From: Chlamydiae bacterium CG10_big_fil_rev_8_21_14_0_10_35_9
GTDB lineage: Bacteria > Chlamydiota > Chlamydiia > Chlamydiales > SM23-39
DNA: 36,075 nucleotides
Assembly: GCA_002773835.1 (NCBI GenBank)
Contig: PFAC01000009.1
Coordinates: forward strand, 16,085-52,159
Direction of reading: 5' to 3'
Below the pieces are notes generated by a model. That model searched no databases and was not told the origin of the DNA. It saw only the letters and a program-made list of their open reading frames with translations. The position numbers and the translations under genes were made by a program. This document shows, piece by piece, positions 8,514 through 15,877 of the stretch (position 1 is the first letter of the stretch; each line of letters starts with the position of its first letter).

Positions 8514-9095
8514 ATGCCAGCTCCATCCCTATTAACTAAAAGACTTTTACTTCGTCATTGGAAAGAAAGTGACCTTCCTCTTTTCGCTAAAATGAATAGT
8601 GACACACGTGTCATGGAGTATTTTCCTTTAATCCTCTCTAAAAAGGAAAGTGATTCTCTAGCCGAAAAGATTCAAAAGGAGCTTAAAGAAAAAGAATACG
8701 GTTTTTGGGCTGTTGAAGTCATTGGGCTTGCGCCTTTTATTGGCTTTGTTGGCTTGCATTATCCTGATTTTAAAGCTCCTTTTACTCCTTGTGTTGAAAT
8801 AGGCTGGAGACTTGCCTATGAACAGTGGGGTAAAGGATATGCTTTTGAAGCTGCAAGCAAAGTTATCGACTATGCCTTCAACACACTGAACCTTCAAGAG
8901 CTTGTCTCTTTTACTACTGTAAAAAATAAACGTTCTAGAAAATTAATGGAAAAACTAGGAATGACCCATAACCCTAGTGATGATTTCGCCCATCCAAAAC
9001 TACAAAAAAATCATCCTTTATGCCCCCATGTGCTTTATCGAAAAAGAAACCCACATAATGAGAATATATCTCACTTACCTCAAATTATTCGTTGA
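8514..9095 (+). CDS. GNAT family N-acetyltransferase (RimJ/RimL-like)
   Basis: This 193-residue protein has the RimJ/RimL-type GNAT layout: LLTKRLLLRHWKESDLPLFA at the start, a strand pair around AVEVIGLAPFIGFVGLHYP, EIGWRLAYEQWGKGYAFEAA at ~97-116 (acetyl-CoA-binding Q/R-x-x-G-x-G/A region as QWGKGYA), and LVSFTTVKNKRSRKLMEKLG with the family's final NxxSxxxxEKxGM-like segment. It starts 8 nt after the ATP-grasp/methyltransferase stop, so it is most likely cotranscribed with it. It may acetylate the compound made by the two upstream enzymes or detoxify it. Substrate unknown. Confidence 0.85.
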   Translation: MPAPSLLTKRLLLRHWKESDLPLFAKMNSDTRVMEYFPLILSKKESDSLAEKIQKELKEKEYGFWAVEVIGLAPFIGFVGLHYPDFKAPFTPCVEIGWRLAYEQWGKGYAFEAASKVIDYAFNTLNLQELVSFTTVKNKRSRKLMEKLGMTHNPSDDFAHPKLQKNHPLCPHVLYRKRNPHNENISHLPQIIR

Positions 9096-9152
9096 TTTTT
9101 ATCAAAAAAAAACAATATTGTCTTCGCTCCTTCAAGCATAAAGAGGTAATTT

Positions 9153-11297
9153 ATGAGCTCAAGTCATTTGAACCTGGTTAAGGATTTTTTCACTGAAAAT
9201 TATGGTCGGGCCCACCCATCACCCATACAAGAAGAAGATTTTCAAGTCGGTATTCAGCTATTTACAAAAATAGCTGAAGAATTAAGTGCAAATGCCTCAA
9301 GGGCAAGCTCAAGGCTTTTTAAAAAAAAGGTCAGATTAGAAAATAAACCTATCAACGAAACGACAGCAAAAATACAACAGTTTCTCAAAGAACACTCATA
9401 CCGTTTCTGGAGTGCTTGTGAAGCCGGGTTTCCTTTTTCTAAGCTCGAGCCGATGGAATCCGAAGCGGCTTTAAAAAAATCTTTAAACAATTACCAGTCC
9501 ATAATTGTAAATTTTCTTAAGCAAGATGATTCAGTATGGTTAACTGAAGAAGATCTTAATAGTAAATTTGGCAAAGCATTTTATCTTCTAAATGTTAAAG
9601 AAGTTGGAGCTGCCTGTGAAGGATTTAAATTAGCATATCTTCGCGATAAAGATATAAAGGCAGGATATTATATGCTGTGGTTGATAAAACATGCATCAGG
9701 TTGTGACCTCAAAATCCCTCCTAAAGAATCATTCCAAGACTCCACGGCAATTGAAGTACTATCCGATTTCATCTCTTCTCAAGATTTTACAGTAAAATCC
9801 CCAACAAACTATATCGAACTTCTACAATTTAGAAGTTCAAGAATAACACCTCCTCTAAATGTGGGTTTCTTAGATCAAAAATCTACTAAAAAATTTCTAG
9901 AATATGCAGTAGCTCAACTGCAATCTATACCTATGGCAAATTGGCCCAACAAAGCAAGAATCATTACAGATCTTTTAGAAACTATAACAACAGATAGTAA
10001 AAAAGCAGCTGCCACAGCTCTACAATCTAGTTCAGATCGCCAGACAGCAGAGGTGGGTAACCATATTTTAAGCGCTTTGCAAGCTGCAACATTAAAAGAA
10101 GCTATTCCTCATTTCTATGCCTTAGATGAACTTCTTTCTAATTTTAACTATACTCATGCTGAGGTAATTTTTGGCAGGCCATTTCCTCAATTCAGACATG
10201 ACAAAATGATCTTTAAAAATGATCCTGATTTCATACGAAGATTGAATTTTAATGAAATGAGCAAAGTATTTGTCTTTGGAGATCTTATGTTAGGCGCTTA
10301 TAATCCTAATACTACATTTGGAGGTAAAGGAGTACCTCCGCACTTGTTAGCCTACAATAGGCAAACAGAAAAAATGGAATGGGGTATACCACTAACACCT
10401 GAGCAGCCTGAAGATCTATCTCTCGTTACTACTCAAGTACCTATGACTTACGGTCTCCCTAGAATGGGACCTGCAGAATATCACATAGGTCAAGTTGGTG
10501 AAAGTATTACCCTTCAATTTATGGGTGAAAAAAGAGTTCATTGTATTGATTCCAACACAGGAGAAATTACAGATACTATTTTATTACCTTATGAAAACCA
10601 AAATGATGACGATCGCCTTTATTTAACACCTGATGGTATTGGCTATCAAATGGTCTTCTTGGAGGATGACATAAAATTAATTGGTGGAAAAATTTCTGAC
10701 TCTTGCTTGAACCCTGATTTTGAAGTGGCTGCCCCCCATGGTTTTCTCCTTCCACTTTCTACACATGTTGGCTTTAAAGATCCTTTTGAAGATGAGCTCA
10801 TTATCTTTAACTCTAAGGGAAAGCATGTGACTCTTGACTGTCTGTCAGCATATGCTGTTGGAACTACACTCTATCTAGTAGAGCCTAATCCTTCTCAAGA
10901 AAACACATGTAAGTTAACTGTAAGGACTATGACTACAGATGACCAGGTAATATCTGAGGTCGAAAAAAGTATTGTTCTCAATACTAAATCTGCCTCAATA
11001 GAAAAAATATGTGACAATGGACAGTTAATCTTGATTAATGGCTATAAATTGCCTATTTTTGTCGGCCTTGAGAATGGAGAAATTGTTTATAGCGATCACA
11101 AAATACCTTCCTATGGTGCCTATCATGTAAATGCCCTATCAGGAGATATATGGAGCTGGGATACAGTCAGCCAAAAAATCTGGAAAGTATCTTCTCAAGA
11201 AAAAGTTTTCATGGGATCTTTGGAAAGTGGTCGAGGTACAAGTTTACTTCATGTTGATCAAGATAATCATTTATTTTTTGTGGATATTCCTTATTAA
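9153..11297 (+). CDS. Large protein with helical N-terminus and PQQ-like propeller C-terminus
   Basis: This 714-residue protein is not assigned to a named family. Residues 1-320 are predicted mostly helical (for example IQLFTKIAEELSANASRASS and AFYLLNVKEVGAACEGFKLA). Residues ~360-714 look like beta-propeller strands, with PQQ-like blades such as HLLAYNRQTEKMEWGIPLT and VHCIDSNTGEITDTILLP, and a late YHVNALSGDIWSWDTVSQKI blade. No signal peptide or membrane segment is seen. GAGGT lies 6 nt before ATG. A strong terminator follows at 11356. Cytosolic or an effector is possible; the function is unknown. Confidence 0.6.
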   Translation: MSSSHLNLVKDFFTENYGRAHPSPIQEEDFQVGIQLFTKIAEELSANASRASSRLFKKKVRLENKPINETTAKIQQFLKEHSYRFWSACEAGFPFSKLEPMESEAALKKSLNNYQSIIVNFLKQDDSVWLTEEDLNSKFGKAFYLLNVKEVGAACEGFKLAYLRDKDIKAGYYMLWLIKHASGCDLKIPPKESFQDSTAIEVLSDFISSQDFTVKSPTNYIELLQFRSSRITPPLNVGFLDQKSTKKFLEYAVAQLQSIPMANWPNKARIITDLLETITTDSKKAAATALQSSSDRQTAEVGNHILSALQAATLKEAIPHFYALDELLSNFNYTHAEVIFGRPFPQFRHDKMIFKNDPDFIRRLNFNEMSKVFVFGDLMLGAYNPNTTFGGKGVPPHLLAYNRQTEKMEWGIPLTPEQPEDLSLVTTQVPMTYGLPRMGPAEYHIGQVGESITLQFMGEKRVHCIDSNTGEITDTILLPYENQNDDDRLYLTPDGIGYQMVFLEDDIKLIGGKISDSCLNPDFEVAAPHGFLLPLSTHVGFKDPFEDELIIFNSKGKHVTLDCLSAYAVGTTLYLVEPNPSQENTCKLTVRTMTTDDQVISEVEKSIVLNTKSASIEKICDNGQLILINGYKLPIFVGLENGEIVYSDHKIPSYGAYHVNALSGDIWSWDTVSQKIWKVSSQEKVFMGSLESGRGTSLLHVDQDNHLFFVDIPY

Positions 11298-11355
11298 TAT
11301 TTCGGTGGTTCTTATTTCTCTACCAATTACATGAGATAAGAGTCATTTTAAATAC

Positions 11356-11382
11356 AGAAGATGGGAAAGCCCATCTTCTTTT
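11356..11382 (+). terminator. Rho-independent terminator
   Basis: GAAGATGGG (11357-11365) and CCCATCTTC (11370-11378) form a 9-bp perfect GC-containing stem, 10 bp with the outer A:T pair, with a 4-base loop and then TTTT. It lies about 60 bp after the 714-residue protein and about 20 bp before the F-box gene, so it separates the two transcripts. Confidence 0.85.
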
Positions 11383-11403
11383 ATATTAAAATTTAATAGT
11401 TGT

Positions 11404-13122
11404 ATGGCTTCCCGTATTTCAAGTTCAGCTTCATCAGTTCTCGAGAGTTCCCTCTCACGGCCTTCTTACTTGGATGACGTCCCATTGGATATCATCAAAA
11501 GCATTTTTAATAATTTATCCAATTATGATGCTTTTAATCCTTTTATTTATGCCTCTAGAGTACGCCTAAAAATTAGCCCTGAAGAAAATACAAAGCTTGC
11601 AATGGAAGCTCGTAAAGCTCTTATAATTGCTAGTGCCAATCTTTCAGAAAATCCACTAACTAAAATTTATCAGCTTATACATATTGCTGATGGTTATTTT
11701 GATTTAGAGATCCCATTTGAAGGTTTTTTTGATGCCATTACAAAGAATAAGAAAAAACTAGCGTTGTATGAATATGATGCATGGTCTCTCGGGGAAAAGT
11801 TAAAAAAGTCCATTAAAAAGCGCATTGCATTAGGTAGGATTGACGAAGCGGAGGCCTTACTATGCAGCATGAATGACATCATACACCGTAAAGTGCATAT
11901 CGAAATCTTAATAGTTCTTATTAAAGCTTATGCTGATGTAGGTCACCTCCCAAAGGTTTCAAAACTTGCGATTATGGCAAGAGATGAGGCAATGTCTCCT
12001 ATAACCCATTCACCCAGACATTTTATAAACTACCGAGTTGTTTCAGATTCAGCCGAATATTCCACTAAAGCTTTAACAAAACTTGCTGGGGATTTTGCTG
12101 AGCTACATATGTATAAAGAAGTTATTAGCGTATTTCAGTTTATCAAAGACTTTATAAGAGTCCACAATCCTGGCCATTTAAAGTATGAAAGCCAAAAAGA
12201 ATTTTGCTTAGCTCCAATCGATATTGTGAAAGGTTGTATTGAGCTCAATAAATTTAACAGGGCAAATCATCTTTTATGTGTCTGGGAGGAAATAGTCTTT
12301 CAATTTCACCATTGGGCAGTCACTGAACCATTTCAAATTGAAGCACTCACTGAAATGGCCAATGGATATATTCAATTAGGAAATCACACTAAAGCATTAG
12401 ATCTTCTTGAAAGATCTGAAAAACTATTAAAACATACTAGGCCTTTTTCTAGTGATGCCCGAGCAAAAATTGAGACTTATACGCGAGTTGCCAAAGGATA
12501 TGCACAACTTGGGGTGCATGATAAAGTAAAAGGAGTTTTAAATAACTGTAAAGCTTTAATAGAAAAGGAAAGAGAGAAAAATATGTTTACTCATTTATTA
12601 AATGAAGAGCTTTTTCCTAAAAACATAGTAGCTATCGCTAAAATATTTATAGAAAAGGGAGATACTATTTTTGCTGAGGCTTTATTACAAGATGCTGAAG
12701 ATTTTACCACTGATGCTGATGTTTTACATGAAATTCCAGTTTATAAGGATATTGCCGAAGCATACATTTACTTAAATAAATTAGATAAAGTCGATGGAAT
12801 TATAAACCTTGTGAAATCTTTAAGAACGGGGGCTAGCTATGAAACAACTAATTTTATCATTTATTTAGCTAAAATTTTTACGCAAACTGAACTGTGGGTA
12901 AACTCTAAAGATCTTTTAAAGGACATTAAGTTAATAAATTATTTTAATAATACATCTGTTGATACATTAATTGAAGTTTGTAAAAATTGTATCCAACATG
13001 AAAAATATAACCTTACTATACAGTTTTTAGAAGTAACAAAACAAATTATTAAACATCACTGGCTTACGGGAAAACCTCAATTACTGGAAAAAATAAATAT
13101 TATTGCTGCTAAGCTACCCTGA
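11404..13122 (+). CDS. F-box-like protein with TPR-like helical repeats
   Basis: This is a 572-residue protein. Residues ~21-55 (YLDDVPLDIIKSIFNNLSNY and following FNPFIYASRV) match the F-box pattern of an LP-like start, a central I-x-x-I/L-F-x-x-L and a later hydrophobic helix; in eukaryotes this segment binds Skp1. The rest is an alpha-solenoid of paired helices, for example EALTEMANGYIQLGNHTKAL, TRVAKGYAQLGVHDKV and IAEAYIYLNKLDKVDGI, which are TPR-like. It lacks signal peptide and membrane segments. F-box plus repeat domain is the layout of bacterial effectors that redirect host SCF ubiquitin ligases. The F-box is divergent, so this call is moderate. It starts right after a terminator; no clear Shine-Dalgarno is seen. 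Confidence 0.6.
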   Translation: MASRISSSASSVLESSLSRPSYLDDVPLDIIKSIFNNLSNYDAFNPFIYASRVRLKISPEENTKLAMEARKALIIASANLSENPLTKIYQLIHIADGYFDLEIPFEGFFDAITKNKKKLALYEYDAWSLGEKLKKSIKKRIALGRIDEAEALLCSMNDIIHRKVHIEILIVLIKAYADVGHLPKVSKLAIMARDEAMSPITHSPRHFINYRVVSDSAEYSTKALTKLAGDFAELHMYKEVISVFQFIKDFIRVHNPGHLKYESQKEFCLAPIDIVKGCIELNKFNRANHLLCVWEEIVFQFHHWAVTEPFQIEALTEMANGYIQLGNHTKALDLLERSEKLLKHTRPFSSDARAKIETYTRVAKGYAQLGVHDKVKGVLNNCKALIEKEREKNMFTHLLNEELFPKNIVAIAKIFIEKGDTIFAEALLQDAEDFTTDADVLHEIPVYKDIAEAYIYLNKLDKVDGIINLVKSLRTGASYETTNFIIYLAKIFTQTELWVNSKDLLKDIKLINYFNNTSVDTLIEVCKNCIQHEKYNLTIQFLEVTKQIIKHHWLTGKPQLLEKINIIAAKLP

Positions 13123-13247
13123 ACTTCTATTAATAAAAAAAATTAAAAAAAATACTTTAGTTATTAAAAAACTGGAAAGTTATAAAAATATTCAAGATAA
13201 TTTACGCGAAAAAATCAGAAAAGCTTCTTAAAAAGAGTTAAGTTGAA

Positions 13248-13859
13248 ATGTTTGATTTATTGGCATTTATTTTCCTAAGCTTTTTAGCAGCTATAAGCCC
13301 CGGACCTGATTTTGCAATCGTTGTTCATTATGGATTGACAGGATCAAGAAAAGCGGCGCTACTGACAGCTGCAGGCGTTGCTTTAGCTTTACTTTTTCAT
13401 GTTAGCTACTGCATGAGTGGTGTTGCATTCCTTTTGCAAAAAAATCCATCTATTATGAAAATTTTAAGAGTATTAGGATCGTTGTACTTAGGATATATAG
13501 GCATCAAGATACTATCTTCTCAAAAAAACATCGATAAGGATGAAGAGCCACGAAGAACGTTCTTTCGTCACCCATTTGTTGCAGGCTTTTCAACTAATCT
13601 CTTGAACCCTAAATCTACTTTTTTTTGCATAAGTTTACTTGTTCAATTTGCTTATGCCTATACAACCGTACCAATGAAAGTAGCCTATGGTCTTTCCATT
13701 CCTTTAACTGCTATTACATGGTACAGTTTTATATCTTACTGTTTCACCCATCCTCGATTTATTCCTTTTGTTAAAAAACAAAAGGCTCTTTTTACGAAAG
13801 CCATGGGTTATCTTTTAGTCATTTTAAGTATTTCCAGCTTCATTTTTATTAATATTTAA
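13248..13859 (+). CDS. LysE/RhtB family amino-acid exporter
   Basis: This 203-residue membrane protein has about six hydrophobic segments, the normal size for the LysE/RhtB superfamily. The hallmark AAISPGPDFAIVVHYGLTGS lies near residues 14-33 and the second conserved block FSTNLLNPKSTFF at ~108-120 (family GFxxNLLNPKxxLFF). It would export an amino acid or derivative across the inner membrane by proton antiport; the substrate cannot be told. It is monocistronic by spacing, in the same direction as the F-box and CCCH genes. Confidence 0.9.
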   Translation: MFDLLAFIFLSFLAAISPGPDFAIVVHYGLTGSRKAALLTAAGVALALLFHVSYCMSGVAFLLQKNPSIMKILRVLGSLYLGYIGIKILSSQKNIDKDEEPRRTFFRHPFVAGFSTNLLNPKSTFFCISLLVQFAYAYTTVPMKVAYGLSIPLTAITWYSFISYCFTHPRFIPFVKKQKALFTKAMGYLLVILSISSFIFINI

Positions 13860-13941
13860 AAAAATATTTTTACAAAAAAGCACAACACTATATAAAAGCT
13901 TTTTCAAAGAAAGACGTCTAATCATTTAGAGTACCTAATCT

Positions 13942-14571
13942 ATGACGGTTTTAAGTCAAAGGACATGCTCACTTTTTTCTACTGAAGCTCGAAATGGACT
14001 TATGCCTTCTAATCTTGAGTATCAACAGCTGCCCAACATAACTAGGGAGTACTCCTTATTCCCTAAAATTCAAAATATAGCTTTGAGGGCATACAAGACA
14101 CATTCTGTTCAATCAAAACCTCCTCGAAAACCTATTTCGCAAGCGAAATTTCTTTTTCAGCCAATCTTTTTTCAACCTCAAATGATTCATGTGACTTTTC
14201 CAACCCTAATACCAATACAAGTCCAAATAGTTCCAATAAATCAAGAAAGTAAGGAACAAAACTTTGCCCGTCATTTTACCCTTTTATGCGAGGATTATGC
14301 GCTTGGAAAGACCTGCCGAACTAACAGATGTACCTTTGCGCATGGAGAGGAAAGACAAATAAAAGTTGAAGTAAAGCCTTCTCATAAAATTTGCAAAGCC
14401 TGGCAAAATGGATTTTGTCGTTATGGAATCAATTGTAGAAATATGCATGTATATCTTCCCAAATATAAAACAAAGTTATGTAAACCCTTTATGAAAAATA
14501 AAAAATGTCGAGACGGCGATCACTGTACGTTTGCGCATGGAAAAGACGAGCAAAGAATACAACAACTTTAG
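13942..14571 (+). CDS. Tristetraprolin-like triple CCCH zinc-finger protein
   Basis: This 209-residue protein has three CCCH fingers in its second half. Finger 1 is C116-x8-C125-x4-C130-x3-H134. Finger 2 is C151-x7-C159-x5-C165-x3-H169. Finger 3 is C180-x8-C189-x5-C195-x3-H199. Finger 3 exactly fits the eukaryotic C-x8-C-x5-C-x3-H consensus and has the lead-in KYKTKL (174-179), close to the RYKTEL lead-in of TTP/ZFP36 proteins; FAHG follows fingers 1 and 3. In eukaryotes such fingers bind AU-rich mRNA elements. Residues 1-105 are proline-rich and disordered-looking. No signal peptide. A host-directed RNA-binding effector acquired from a eukaryote is the natural inference; export is not shown. 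Confidence 0.85.
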   Translation: MTVLSQRTCSLFSTEARNGLMPSNLEYQQLPNITREYSLFPKIQNIALRAYKTHSVQSKPPRKPISQAKFLFQPIFFQPQMIHVTFPTLIPIQVQIVPINQESKEQNFARHFTLLCEDYALGKTCRTNRCTFAHGEERQIKVEVKPSHKICKAWQNGFCRYGINCRNMHVYLPKYKTKLCKPFMKNKKCRDGDHCTFAHGKDEQRIQQL

Positions 14572-14610
14572 TTTGACTAACTTCTATTTCGAATCCCTAA
14601 TACCAGCACT

Positions 14611-15423
14611 TTAACAGTTTAGTTTCTCTGTAATAGTTTCCTGCATTATGGACATCACAATTGTTGCTGTTGAGATCATTGCAATCCTCCACCTTAGCCC
14701 TAACATAGCATTCCCCTTAGAAAAAAGATTCACCAAAGAGTGTCTTTCTGCAAGACCTTGTTGTTGTTGCGTCTTATGAGTATCAAAAGGTTGACTGACA
14801 ACTGCTGCAACAGTACCAGCTAAGATTCCAGCCACATACTGTGATACCCAATAATTATACCCTTCAGATTGAAGCTTTTTAGTCAGTTTTGGGGCAACTC
14901 CCAGGTAAGCTGCAGAAAAAGAACCTTCTCGTATTGACGTAGAGAGAAAAGCTCTATAAAAACTACAAACTCCGTAAGATGATTGCATATTTTTTACAGT
15001 GGTCCAAAAATTTTGACCTGTTTTTTGCTGCTGAATCATGATTCCTTCAAAAGGACAAACAGCAATAGCCGAAATAGCACCTGATGTTGCAGCTGCAGCT
15101 ATTGGATCCCACTTCTTTGCAAGAACTCCATTAACAGCTGTTTGGATTGCAATAACCGGGGCAAAACTGCTGGCGAAACTTTTTCCACCCCTATACAGCA
15201 CTTGAGGTTTTTTTATAGAAAAAACAACTTTCATTTCTTGAGGAGCAGCTGATTGCATGCGATTTTTAAAAAAAATCATAGGTTGAACAAAGGGGACTAC
15301 AGACACCCCTGAAAAGATGCCTATGAGAATATTTTTTCCAAAACTTTTTGATGTAGTTTCAGTCTTCTCAGAAACCTGCAATTGAACTGATACCTCTTTT
15401 GCTGAACGAATAGGACTTGTCAT
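14611..15423 (-). CDS. Mitochondrial carrier family (SLC25-like) protein
   Basis: This 270-residue protein has the three-fold mitochondrial-carrier layout. Repeat 1 around FSGVSVVPFVQPMIFFKNRM keeps P-x5-K-x-R-M-Q but lacks the Asp of P-x-[DE]-x-x-[KR]. Repeat 2 has SGAISAIAVCPFEGIMIQQQ, with Glu but no basic residue at the last position. Repeat 3 has AGTVAAVVSQPFDTHKTQQQ, a perfect PFDTxKTQ signature, followed by GLRWRIAMI like the family's GxxPRxxR helix. Length is slightly below the usual ~300. Known bacterial cases are rare, such as the Legionella effector LncP. Likely inserts in a host organelle or in the bacterial membrane. Degenerate first and second signatures suggest altered substrate. 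Confidence 0.85.
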   Translation of the reverse strand: MTSPIRSAKEVSVQLQVSEKTETTSKSFGKNILIGIFSGVSVVPFVQPMIFFKNRMQSAAPQEMKVVFSIKKPQVLYRGGKSFASSFAPVIAIQTAVNGVLAKKWDPIAAAATSGAISAIAVCPFEGIMIQQQKTGQNFWTTVKNMQSSYGVCSFYRAFLSTSIREGSFSAAYLGVAPKLTKKLQSEGYNYWVSQYVAGILAGTVAAVVSQPFDTHKTQQQQGLAERHSLVNLFSKGNAMLGLRWRIAMISTATIVMSIMQETITEKLNC

Positions 15424-15454
15424 AAGAACTCATTTTTGAAGTTAATTATATTTA

Positions 15455-15788
15455 TTATCTAATTGCTTTCGCATCATGGTTTACTGATCCATTGTTTACA
15501 GGAAGATTTGGATAATCCAGTAGCTGTTTGCAGGCATGTAGCCCTTCTGAAAATCGACCAAGCTGTAATGCACAATTGGCGTATTCAGACTAGCGCCTCG
15601 TTAAAACGACTATTATTTGGATCTTTCGCAGTGGCTTCTTCTAAAACTTTAGCATCATTTAAGCACTTTTCAATCACATCTTTTTCATTTTTAACAATCA
15701 TATTTAAGCATATTGCCGCTTCCTTTGACTGCCCTTTGCAGCTGATAGTTAAAAGAAAAAACAGAATAAAAAGAACTTTTCTACTCAT
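15455..15788 (-). pseudogene. Remnant of secreted TPR/family-2 glycosyltransferase
   Basis: From ATG 15788 the reverse strand reads a lipoprotein-like signal (SRKVLFILFFLLTISCKG) and then AAICLNMIVKNEKDVIEKCL, the conserved beginning of family-2 glycosyltransferases. It jumps directly into DAKVLEEATAKDPNNSRFNE, which belongs to a downstream TPR-like region, and stops at 15585. In the +1 frame coding-like sequence resumes as YANCALQLGRFSEGLHACKQ and LLDYPNLPVNN to a TAA at 15455-15457. So an internal deletion has removed the catalytic core, and a frameshift broke the rest. It sits immediately upstream of the carrier gene on the same strand. Confidence 0.65.
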
Positions 15789-15877
15789 ATTGCCTCTTTT
15801 TTAAGGGCAGAAATGGTAGGAAATTATTCATTTTCAAACAACTCATTCTTTAATTTTCTTCTTGCAAGGATTCTCAA

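Noticed and set aside
11131-11334. Plus-strand open frame of 67 codons overlapping the end of the 714-residue protein
   Set aside because: Out-of-frame reading of a longer well-supported gene; its hydrophobic end comes from AT-rich spacer.
13142-13231. Short lysine-rich open stretch after the F-box gene ending in TAA at 13229-13231
   Set aside because: It is in another frame from the F-box gene, has no start or family, and poly-A-rich DNA gives such stretches by chance.
15463-15804. Plus-strand open frame of 113 codons
   Set aside because: It lies antisense to the decayed glycosyltransferase, whose reverse-strand translation shows recognisable motifs while this frame shows none.
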